Positions 54,127 through 64,000 of a stretch of DNA of 64,000 nucleotides are shown piece after piece. The translations under genes were made by a program, and so were the position numbers. The notes beneath the pieces are model-generated. The model made no database searches. It saw only the letters and a program-made list of their open reading frames with translations, and was not told the DNA's origin. Position 1 is the first letter of the stretch. Each line of letters opens with the position of its first letter. The DNA is from Erigeron canadensis (lineage: Eukaryota > Streptophyta > Magnoliopsida > Asterales > Asteraceae): the NCBI RefSeq assembly GCF_010389155.1, contig NC_057764.1:4898001-4962000 (forward strand), read 5' to 3'.

Positions 54127-54588
54127 TGTTGGAACCACGTTAGTGTGACCGTCACTAATCATGTGTCATTCCTGATATGATAATTGACGATAACTGAAAT
54201 CCCTATTTCTAGTAAATATATAATGGGCTTATTTACTCTTAGAGACGTAGTATAGGGTTTTCCATTAGGTGACTGTAAACTAAGAGGACTAATGATGCAC
54301 ACATTAAACACCAAAGGGGCTGAATGTGTAAATACTCTCCTTATAAATAGAGAGTCATTAACCCTAAGTTAAGGTTAATCCCAACACATAATAAACCCTA
54401 AAATTCGTGTGTGTATTCCTCTCAAATTCGTGCATTATGTTCCAGCCGAATTACTCATCCCATTATTACTCAATCACTTTGTTATGAGAACCCAAAATCA
54501 ATAGCAATTATGCTTTAATGTTCTTACAGGTTCCACAGGACGATTGAGGATGTTTTATCACTCTAATCGAATCATGTTTATTCCAACA
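54127..54588 (+). repeat. Element A 3' LTR
   Basis: It starts TGTTGGA and ends TCCAACA. AACAC (54589-54593) follows as the right duplication, matching 1459-1463. Confidence 0.92.
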
Positions 54589-54593
54589 AACAC

Positions 54594-56397
54594 ATGTTCT
54601 GAAATTGGAATTAATGTTACATTAGACCTTAATAATGCTACACAAAGTATTAACCTTCCACCAACGCTCTTGATCCAAATCGATTTAATCTAAAACTACG
54701 TACAATCCAGTTAAAAGCATTTAGTTGTAGTATTGATTCATCCTATCGACCTATCACATAGAACACATGATGAGCAAGATTAGAGTCAGTGTAACCAATC
54801 ATTATGTTAAGAGCTCGCTCTCCAAACACAATCATTGACCTTTGTAGGATCCGATTATTTGCTTTGCTTGTCTTTAAAATAGGCCTCACATCATAGTCTT
54901 GTTGTTAAATCGGCCAGTGTATGTGTCTATTTGATTACATGTAAATTATTATAGGAATTTTCAGGCGATGAGCATGAGCTACGTTTTATTACTCAAATCG
55001 TGGCATTAATCATCGAATTCAAAACAATATTATTACAAGAAAATGCATGTATAAATGTGTACAAGAAGATATGGTGATGAGATGTCAATAAGTAACATGT
55101 AAAAATGTGGTGGTAGAGTATATCTCAATTAATGAGCTGAGTTTTTGGATGAATTTATATTGCAGTATTATTTACATGTTAAATTTTGTAGTAATATTCA
55201 TTGAGGTTATAATCAACAATGTGTTGAGAAACAATGACATTATTTTTAGAGAAAAGTGAATTTAAGTTCATTCGAAACCTAAATTAGGTGTGGACCTTAC
55301 ATGATAATATTTTAATATACTCAAAATATTTTTTTTATTATGTGACTTCAATTCTCATATTGAGACAGTTTCGTTTAGGTTAGTTTATTTGTGTTGATCG
55401 TACTTCAAAATAAAAAAAATAATAAAAAAAGGCAAGAAATAACCTAAAGAAAACTAAAAATGTTTATGCAAGAAAAAAAAACACGTCGAAAAGTTTGCAA
55501 TATCGAATACATACATTTAGTCTGAGCAAGAAAACGAAAAATAAAAAACGAAAGAAAAATAAAATGTTAATTAAAAGTTTCCAATATATTAGTTGAAAAC
55601 ACAAAAGGAAAAAAATTATAAGAAGAAAAAACAAGGAAAAAAAATTTTAAATAGTAATGCTGGGTATAAGATGAACGAGTCAAAAAGAACACACAAAAAA
55701 AAAAAAAAAAAAACCGAAAGAAAAATAACCCAAATAAGATCCGATACGGCAAAATTCAAATAGTGATGCAGGGTAAAAATGAACCAATAAAACAGTGTCA
55801 CGTGGTGAAAACTAAATTGGTCAATTGGCAAAAGTTGAATAGGAAATGCATTATTTATAAGCATTCCCCTTAATGATGTAATATGTCATAAAATAAAATA
55901 AACTTATAGTCACGCTATGTGTGGCCGTGTAACTTTTCCATTTTTTGAAATCAAATAAGAGACTTAGATTTTCACTGTAGAATGCAACGAAGGGTACGTG
56001 ATGACACTTAACTCCGACATCTATAGGCTTTGTTGTTGGTTGTAATGGTGTAAGGGCAGAAGGTGTGGGCTTTGGTTTCCACACGATTTGCTTAAAACTG
56101 AATTAAAATTTCACCGCCACTTTTTTGGTTTCTATATGTTTTGGATGAAGTCGGTTTAAGAAACTAAGTTTGATAAAAACATGAACTGACCGTTGCTTTG
56201 CCTAGTAATTGATGGATTAATCTGTTGCATGCGTTAATAACATAATTCTTCTAATTTTTAACTATATAAACATATATATTTTACCACCAAGCTAGGTCAT
56301 CTTCAAAATTTACATTGTATACAATTATTTCATCCGTTTTTTAAACAAGAAAACAATAATGGATCGAAGGAAAGAAAAGGGGGTTTCAAGCCAATCA
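54594..56397. other. Right chromosomal flank, no gene recognised
   Basis: AT-rich sequence with long A runs (for example about 55694-55712). On the minus strand, 54700-54850 holds a short open stretch reading GYTDSNLAHHVFYVIGR, too short to assign. The other minus-strand frames near 55600-56080 are Phe/Tyr-rich translations of A-rich DNA. Confidence 0.5.
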
Positions 56398-56400
56398 ATA

Positions 56401-56886
56401 CACTAAAAGAAATTAGTCATTTGTCCACGTTAACTTCTAAAAAGCTTAAAGAAATTTGTGATTTTCTTTACATGTAAAAATGTATATAAAAAACCCATAT
56501 TTAAAAGTGTTAAAAAATTTAAATTTTTTTTGTTTTTTCACACTTATATATGTGGGGAAAAAAAGTTAACACTTTTAAAATTTGGAAAGTCAAATTGTAA
56601 CACTATTTCTTCACGCGAGGGGGGCGTGAAAAAATTGGGTGTTACAAATTAACTTTCACACTTCTACGTGTGAAAATGTTGGACACTTCTTCACACTTTT
56701 AAGTGTGAAATTTTTTTTAACACATTTCTAAATGTGTAAAAATTATGATTTTTGAAAAAAAAAATTCACACTTCTAAATACGAACTTTTTTATACAATTT
56801 AAAATGTGAATAAATTCACAAATTTCTTCACACTTCATTGAAGTGTGAAGAAATATGTGTGGAAAAATGATATTTTTGTTGTAGTG
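56401..56886. mobile_element. CACTA-like non-autonomous DNA transposon (MITE)
   Basis: It begins CACTAAAAGAAA and ends with the inverse of CACTACAACAAA (TTTGTTGTAGTG). It is flanked by a 3-bp duplication ATA (56398-56400 and 56887-56889), the size typical of CACTA (CMC) elements. The 486-bp body has no gene. It is filled with short palindromic words such as TTCACACTT and AAGTGTGAA in both directions, like the subterminal repeats bound by CACTA transposases. The last is a perfect inverted pair, TTTCTTCACACTTC and GAAGTGTGAAGAAA (about 56823-56853). Confidence 0.75.
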
Positions 56887-56889
56887 ATA

Positions 56890-57949
56890 GGTCATAGACG
56901 GCCGCTACTTTTCAATTTTTAATGGAATTTTATGTTTTATATAAGTTTTAATTATAATTATGAATAAATAAAAAAATTAAATGATAGGTATCTATCATGA
57001 CCTCTTGTATAAAATGGTGATTTTTAAGTTGATATGTTGAATCGAATTGGCAATATTCTATTGGTGAATGACACGAGTTAGTATGGTTTGGTGTATCATG
57101 TCACTCTTCACCCTAAAAGAGTTCCAACTATAAATATGGTTGTTAGATTTTGGTTCGTGGTTGTGAAGCTGTAAAAGATTAATAAGTTAGTTAATATCAT
57201 GTTTTTATCATGTTTTTATCGTTAATAAGTTAGTTAATATTTGGAGATTTGTTGTATACAAGATGAAACTCGTACGTTGTATCGGTCTATTTTATTTTTT
57301 ATTTAATTCAGCGTAAATAACAAATAAAAATATTATTATAACAAACAGTGAATATATACTTATATATAGTAAACAAACATTTCATATGCATTGAAAAAAT
57401 TAAAAATAAAAATCAGTAATAAAGACATTCACAAATCGAAGGTACTTCGAATTTATTACACAAGAAAAGTTGCAAAACTGGTTGAAACTAAATCATGATT
57501 AAATATAAATATAAAAGGAATTACAGATGACTCAAAAATTTTCTTAAAATTAACATTCTATGTGGTGTTCGTACATTTGTCATCACTGTCTAAAATCAAA
57601 ACTATCAATGAGTGTTTATTTTTGACTATCAAAAAGGCAAAATACAACTTGTTGACAATCATTGTTGAAAAGAAATTTCCGAGTATTGCAACCAAAAAGT
57701 ATCTAAGCTTTGTCAACCCGCTCACTAAGTTTCCTTAATGAAAGTTTGGTGCCATTACATAATCGACCTATGTTGATCTATGTTTTTAAGTAATATAACC
57801 TATACACTTACTTTTAGAATCAAGCGATGGTGTGGTATTCTAGATACTTTAATACTATCTTCGTGAAAATCAAATCCAATGTCATTTTCACATATTGTAT
57901 CTACACTCATATAAACTTTCTCTGTCAAAGTTTTGAATATCAAAGAATA
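56890..57949. other. Intergenic, no gene seen
   Basis: AT-rich. A direct repeat TTAATAAGTTAGTTAATAT lies at about 57178-57197 and 57222-57240. Nothing else is recognised. Confidence 0.5.
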
Positions 57950-58559
57950 TAAATATCTTTTTATATACTAAAAAACAGTTGCTCTAATAATTTATCGATC
58001 AATCATAAATCTCGATTTTTTCAAGTTGACTTTTGTTTTTAACTTTGAATGTTATTTACACTTTTTTGTTTTTCATAACAACTTTACACTTTCTTTTAAA
58101 TAATCCCAATATAATAACTCAAGAATAAATAGGTAATATATACTTGTATGCCCCTCCATTGAAAACAATAGATAATGTATATCTAAAAAAATAAAATAGA
58201 TTTAATAAAAAAATAGTCACAAAATAAAGATATTTAGTATTTATTACACATAAAAAACTACAAACTAATTAAAACTAAACATAGGGTAGTTACATTGTTA
58301 AAAGAGCAATTATTTATAAATGACTTGTAATTAAATGAATCTTATAATTTCAAGTGAATAAATATATCAAAATAAGATGTTCATAAAAATTCAATAATAA
58401 AAATCCACAAAAATGAAAGTACTTGATATGTTATTATATTAAAAAAAAAAAAAGTTACACAATTGATTGAAATTAAACAAAGATTTTAAATATAAATATG
58501 AAATGAGTCATAAATGACTCAAAACCTCCTAAAAACAATATTTTTCAATATATAACCTG

Positions 58560-59060
58560 TTGTCCCTGTTTGCTTTTGAGTTTTAGAATAGAAAGATATA
58601 ATTGGATCATAATCAAAGATTTAATTTTTCTAAGTACAATCTAATTTAGACTATGACTCTAACTTTTTTTGATAGCCATTGCAAAAACAAACTGGTAAAT
58701 TTCTATAAGAAAACGTAATATATAATATATAAAGCTATTTTCTTATATATGAAAAGATAGATGTTTAAATAACTTCTCGACCAATTAAAGTTGACTTTTC
58801 TTTTCGATTTTAACTTTAATTTACATTTTATTTTATTTTTTGCTTTTGACTTTTGAAATAGCCGATATAATTTCGTCATAATTAAAGATTGAATTCTTCA
58901 AGTACAATCTAACTTAGGCCAAGACCCGACTTTTCTTAATAGTCATTGCAAAACAAACTCGTAAATTTCTATAAGAAAATGTAATATATATAATAAATAA
59001 AGCTATTTTTTATATACGAAAAGATAAATGTTCTAATAGCTTATCGACCAATTACAGTTA
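58560..59060. repeat. Tandem duplication of an approximately 270-bp unit
   Basis: Both halves contain CTTTTGA, GATATAAT, AAGTACAATCTAA, GCAAA(A)ACAAACT and TAAATTTCTATAAGAAAA in the same order, with unit starts near 58570 and 58845. Copies are diverged and non-coding. Confidence 0.5.
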
Positions 59061-60375
59061 TACTATTTCTTTATATTGACTTTCTTTTCAATTTTGACTT
59101 TAAATTTTACACTTTTTTTTTTTACATTACAAATTTACACTTTTTAACCAGTAAATTTAATATAATAATCAAAAAATAATAGCTAATATATATCAATAAT
59201 AGCAAGTATATATCCTAATAGTAATATCAATGCTATCTATCTTATAAAATCAAAATTAGTTAGTTAAAGATTAATAAATTTTAATGTAAACAATTTTAAG
59301 AGTAATTGCATTATTATCTTTATTTTTTTTAAGGTTTTCTTTTAATATTTGTCTTGACATATATAAGAAAAACAAAGTATGTAGAGATGTCATTGTTATA
59401 TAAAACAAACACATAACCTTGTCATATTATATATTTATGATATGTATTATCTAAGAATGAGATGTTATATCTAATACTGTAAAGTAACAATGTAATACAC
59501 TATGTGTGACACAAAAACAAATAAAATGACAGTAAAATGTTATATTTCTTTAATGAAAAAACTTAAGAATATTTAAAGCATAATAAACTTTAAACACATA
59601 GGTCTAAAATATAGTAGCCGACTATAAGAAGACATATATGATTATATATTTAGTGTTTATCAGCTATAATTATAACTTTGATAGGATAAAATTTTTTATT
59701 CTGTATCAGTTAAATAATTTATTTAAATGTAGGTTTAAACATTTATATTTGTAATAATAGTATTAAGTTTACAATACAATAACATTAAAAGTAATTTAAA
59801 AATAAAGAAGAAACTAAATGTATTACATATATAATAACTTGTTGATAAACCACCCTTGTCCAACAAACGGAACCACATGAATATATGATATTTACTTATT
59901 AGTGTTATTACCTCTCTATATATAGAAGACAGATGTGAAATACAATAAAAAAAAAAAGAGAAATTATTCATAGCAGACGATAGATGTTCTAGTAATAACG
60001 TTGGTTAAAACTACCAAAAAGAGTAACTATTTCCAACCACGAAAATAAAACTCAATATGAAATATTGAAATTCAAATTATCTAAAACTATTAAAATACAA
60101 ATAGTTTAAAAAATATATAATTGGTAATAAAATTAAATATATATGTAAAATAGTATGTTGATTAATAGTTAAAAATTAGGCTTGTTGAGTTAACAATGAA
60201 TGAACTAATATATAATAAAAGATACGTAATAAATTTAGTAGATAATTTAATAAAAAGTGGATATTTGTATGGTGACCATTAATACATTTGTTTTAAATTT
60301 TAGAATTAATATATTACTCTTGATTCCTACCAATTTAAATTAACTAAATCAATAACTATTTAATAGATGGAAAAA

Positions 60376-60450
60376 GGCATCCAATTGGCTTTAGTCTAAT
60401 TTGTTAGAGAGTTAGCCTTGCTATCCATGGATCACAAGTTCAAATCCTAA
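60376..60450 (+). repeat. tRNA-like sequence, probably a decayed SINE head
   Basis: An A-box-like TTAGTCTAATTTGTTAGAG and a B-box-like AGTTCAAATCC (about 60428-60438) are spaced as in a tRNA gene. The stems do not form a full cloverleaf, so it is probably a SINE remnant and not a working tRNA. Confidence 0.4.
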
Positions 60451-62569
60451 TAAGAGCATTTTTATTAAATAATTTAAATATACATATGTTTAAAACATTT
60501 AGATGCTTATGTGGAAGATGTATGCCTATGTGGAAGCTGACATGTCATCGGAAGTAATATGGATTTGACACCTAGGGAAAAGCTGACGTGGCGCGATGAA
60601 ATAATGTCACGTGAGCATTTTCTGATAGCTTTATATATATAGAGATAGAGATTGAACTAACTAAATACATGATTTTAATCTTAATCTTTCTCTAAATATA
60701 TTAAAACAAAGTTATTTTAACTACTTATCGACCCATAATTACAACTTTTGATTTTATAAAGTTAACTTTTATTTTTAAATTTTGACTTTAATTTATAATT
60801 TTCTGTTTTCATCACAAGTTTATACTTTCTAACCTGTAATTTCAAATATAATAAATAAAAAATAATAACTAATATATATTCAATACCACGATAGCTAATA
60901 CGAATTTAATAGAAAATTAGTTTATATATATATATTAATAGTACATTCTATCATATAAATATAAAATTAATTAATTAAAAATAAACAAAATTTAATGTGC
61001 ATATATATTAAGATTTCAAAAGTTTTTACATTATTATCTTTTTATAACTTTTTTTTATAATTGTCATGACACATATAAGAAAAACAAAACACGTAAAAAT
61101 ATAATTCTCTATTAGTAAACACATATAATATTGAGTAAAATATTTAAAAATTTTTTTAACTGAAAATATATAAGATATTATTTTTAGTACTATAAAATAG
61201 GAATGTAATATATACATCATTTGTAACAATAAAGCAAATAAATGATACGACATGTTTTAATTTTTTTTAATATTCAAATATCATGTATGTCACAATCTAC
61301 AACTTTGTTTGACAATTATGATTTTCTAATATTCAAATATCAAACATGTCACAGTAAACAATTTCAATAGATATATTTTTAGAAAATATTTTAACAAAAA
61401 ACTCAAAGTTTTAATATATACATCTGTTTTTTATTAATAAAAATAAGAAACTATATTTTAAACCATACTAAATTAACATCTAATATGATAACGTCGTAAA
61501 CCTCTTGTATTAGACACGGGCCTAAAGTTTAGTATAATAGTAAATACTAAAAGCAATTAACCTAATTGTTATTAATCAATCACAAAATTAATTAAATAAG
61601 CACATGTGTAAATTAATTTATATTTTTTAATTTTTCTATCATTAATTTATACTTTAAACAAATTTAAACATAACTAATACTTTATTGCATAATGTCTCTA
61701 TGACTTTATCTAATTACAAAATACAGCTAAAAACTAGAGGTTACAACATTTTGATTAATATCAATTAATATTTATATCTTAATTTTATTTTATATTTTAT
61801 CGACAATAGCTTATTAAAAATATAAATAATATAAATATAAAATATAACAAAAATATTTAACCCGATAAAAAATAGTTAATATTTTATAGATTTCTAACTA
61901 ATAAAGAAAATGTACATAAAAATTAAAGAGCGTTAAACAATTGAATTAACACAAATTAATATTTATATCAATATTTTATTGTATATTATATTTGTTATAA
62001 GGCTTATCTATAATAGCATATTAAAAAAAATAACAATACAAATATAAATAAATCAGTAACGACATTATCGATTAGATATATATTTAATGTATGTATGTTT
62101 TATTATTATTACAATCTAGATATGTCTCATTTTATTTTTCAAACAGCTAAAGATATATCTCATATTGATATTTCATTTCAATCTTTTATTTTATCTTTGA
62201 ATAATTTACCTTTTTGTTTTTGTATATTTTTGCATTTGAATTTATAAGGTCTTTGAATTTAAATATATAAAAATCTTATTTTCATTATACGAGCATAATA
62301 CCCGCGCATTATGGCTATTATTTTAGGAGTGACAATTGGTATTAGTGTGTGCAGGAACATTTTGAAAAGAAAAAAAATATGCTTACATTCTTAAGAAATA
62401 CCATAAATAAAAATCCAAAATACTTTATAATATAGTAAAGATAAAGAAGTAAAAAATTAAAGAAATAAAGATAAAGATGTTGTAAATAACATGTGCATTT
62501 AATACGGGTCTAAATCTAGTTGTTTTATAAAAGAGTTACTACTTGTGTAATTATAATAATTTCAAATTA

Positions 62570-63315
62570 TGTTAGGTAATAAATCGACCAAGTATGATTT
62601 GTTCAGAAATAGCTGAAGTTCAGTGAAGCATACTTGTACAGAATTCTGAAGCCATTCAGAATTAAGCTCACTGAAGCTTCACTTCAGTTCAAGATCAAGT
62701 CAATCTAAAAGCATTCATTCTGATGTCGAATGCTGAAAACTGAAGGAAGAGAACCATCTCAGAAGTAGAGCTCAGAAAAGATTCTATCAGATCGAAAACT
62801 GAAGCATCTCAGTGTAAAGTATTTACAACACTTTTACACTGATTACGAGGAAGCCTTTTTACTTTACCATTCTTTACCTGGATAATAACATTATCTAGGA
62901 AAACTTTTTGGTTAAGTCAAATGGTTGAGAATAAAGTGTGAACTATCACATCAAAGTGACTTTCACACTTAATCCTAAAATACACGATTTAAGGAATCTT
63001 GTTGATTTTCTTAAAATGTATCCCAACCACTATTGTACGGACAAGCCCACATCAGCTTGGACTTTGTCTATAAATACAATGTTTCTCACAAATTGCAAGT
63101 TGTTGGAACTTTCGACATGACAACTAGTGAGATATACTCTAAGTAATTCTTACGAGTATTTCCAAGTTATTAGATAACTTGTATTTCAAGGTTGTTTAGA
63201 TATTTTCACACTTGTGATTATCTTTGTTCCGCAACAACCTTTGTATTTGTTTATATCAAATAAATCAAATTTATTGAAAAGTACATCGTGTCTCAATGTC
63301 AAATACTTGATTATA
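62570..63315 (+). repeat. Truncated Sirevirus-like LTR, related to element C
   Basis: It starts TGTTAGG like element C. Shared landmarks in order are ACTTGTACAG, CACTGATTACGAGGA, a CCCAACCAC with TTGTACGG block, CTATAAATA (about 63068), and a hairpin AAGGTTGTT/AACAACCTT (63188-63196 and 63233-63241) with a TTCCGC bulge. The last 150 bp or so of the LTR and any internal region are missing. No duplication was found. Confidence 0.7.
63188..63241 (+). promoter_or_regulatory. Conserved LTR hairpin (62.6-kb LTR)
   Basis: The 9-bp outer stem is the same as in element C. The inner arm is AGATA/TATCT and the loop differs. ATAAAT-type signals follow. Confidence 0.6.
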
Positions 63316-64000
63316 TATATTATGGGCTAATTGTTTGAAAAGTAATTAAACTTGTCACTTTTTACTTTATTGAGGTCAAAACTAAAAAGTGTCCTATTGT
63401 GGGGAAAAAACCCGGCTAAAACGTCTATATAGCCTGTGTTCAGGTTACCGGTCATTTTGTTACTTTTTATTACATTTTATATTATTTAAATAAATTTATT
63501 AGTTATGTGTCGTGCCAACTAAGATGTCATATCACTTTCTTCTTCCCAATTTATTTATCACCAACCACCATCACAGCCTATCCTTTCAAGTCATCATCAA
63601 GTACCATTTTTTCCGGTAATATCGTGTTTTCCGACCACTAAATATTCAATCTCAGAACTTTTATCACTAGATCTGGGAAAAAAAAGGATTTGATGTATCC
63701 TGTAGTATCGTGTTTTCCGACCACCAAATATTCAATCTCAAATTTTTACTCTCATAAAACAATCATCAATATAAAATGGCAGACATGTTGTACACCCTTT
63801 TTTCCGTAAACATCAATCATCAATATAAAACAACAAAAGGGAAACTCAAATTTATGGCCGAAGCATTTTAGGAGAATTTTATCAAAACAACAAAAGGGAA
63901 TACAAAATCAAAATACATACTTTTTTGAGTTTGTCTTCTCTACGTATGCAAAATCAAAGCCAACATATATATATACTTCATCTTCTCCAAGACTATAAAA
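63316..64000. other. Right end of window: intergenic with a local direct repeat
   Basis: A phrase of about 37 bp with ATCGTGTTTTCCGACCAC and AAATATTCAATCTCA occurs at about 63620-63653 and 63705-63740. The words ATCATCAATATAAAA and AAAACAACAAAAGGGAA also occur twice each. No gene is seen. Confidence 0.5.

Larger units (their letters stand above)
1464..54588 (+). mobile_element. Element A: old Ty1/copia LTR retrotransposon, outermost host of the nest
   Basis: The element is bounded by 462-bp LTRs (1464-1925 and 54127-54588) and by the duplication AACAC at 1459-1463 and 54589-54593. It has an initiator-Met tRNA primer site at 1928-1940, a long leader interrupted at 3284 by element B, and degraded gag and pol at about 49960-54100. 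By eye the LTRs differ at roughly 25 positions, about 5%, the most of any element here. The IWHKHLGH and HVDDILASNN motifs place it in copia. It has no third ORF and differs from the three Sirevirus-like elements it carries. Without the nested insert it would be about 6.5 kb, a normal copia size. Confidence 0.9.
57950..62520. repeat. AT-rich block of diverged dispersed repeats, Helitron-like ends
   Basis: The phrase CTTATCGACCAATTA or a near copy recurs at about 57984, 58776, 59038 and 60720. Each is followed by GTTGACTTTT-type sequence. Possible Helitron ends are TCTCTATATATAG (about 59912) and ACGGGTCTAAATCTAGT (62504-62520, ending CTAG|T). A related but mutated end lies at about 61514-61533 and a CCCGCGC word at about 62301. 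No helicase gene is present. The family is uncertain. Confidence 0.35.

Noticed and set aside
54594..54960. Possible host exon on the minus strand
   Set aside because: The open stretch is short, has no splice-site support and gives no recognisable family.
55567..56084. Phe/Tyr-rich minus-strand proteins
   Set aside because: They are translations of A-rich low-complexity DNA.
60376..60450. Functional tRNA gene
   Set aside because: The boxes are present but the stems do not pair, so it is more likely a SINE remnant.

Overview
This window is intergenic DNA from a plant nuclear genome, most likely a eudicot. The clues are the Ty1/copia elements primed by initiator-Met tRNA (TGGTATCAGAGC next to each 5' LTR), Sirevirus-type elements with a third ORF, a tRNA-derived SINE and a CACTA-like MITE, all in AT-rich DNA. 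I found no host protein-coding gene and no bacterial or phage features. The species cannot be told from the sequence.

Layout. Positions 1-1463 are chromosomal flank with one SINE (912-1146). Positions 1464-54588 are a four-element nest of copia retrotransposons, each bounded by a 5-bp target-site duplication (TSD). Element A (1464-54588, TSD AACAC) is the oldest and its genes are decayed. Element B (3285-49865, TSD CTTAT) sits in A's leader. Element C (4800-29783, TSD CTTTA) and element D (30165-39708, TSD CATTC) both sit in B's gag. By eye, LTR pairs differ by about 5% in A, 3% in B, 3% in D and 1-2% in C, which agrees with the nesting order. Positions 54594-64000 are chromosomal flank with a CACTA-like MITE (56401-56886), diverged AT-rich repeats with Helitron-like ends, and a truncated Sirevirus-like LTR (62570 to about 63315).

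Element C appears twice: copy 1 (4800-17156) and copy 2 (17257-29783), about 98-99% alike and separated by exactly 100 N inside an LTR. One TSD pair brackets both. This may be an unmerged contig overlap, two haplotypes or a true tandem duplication. C is the youngest element yet the most frameshifted, which suggests a poor consensus sequence.

How the parts work. B and C have Sirevirus gene order: LTR, PBS, gag, pol (protease, integrase, RT, RNase H), third ORF, polypurine tract, LTR. D has an unusually long gag, a large gag-to-RT deletion and no third ORF. No element has a complete intact gene set, so all are annotated as broken.

The most interesting signals are non-coding: (1) hairpins in the 3' regions of C and D with a constant GAACGCCTTTGTG loop and stems that change in a compensatory way; (2) an LTR hairpin with 8-9 bp outer stems and a TTCCGC bulge, just before the poly(A) signal, shared by B, C and the 62.6-kb LTR; (3) a TATA box and UTR-like sequence before the third ORF in both B and C; (4) arrays of palindromes in the leaders of A and D; (5) family-specific palindromic words in the LTRs.
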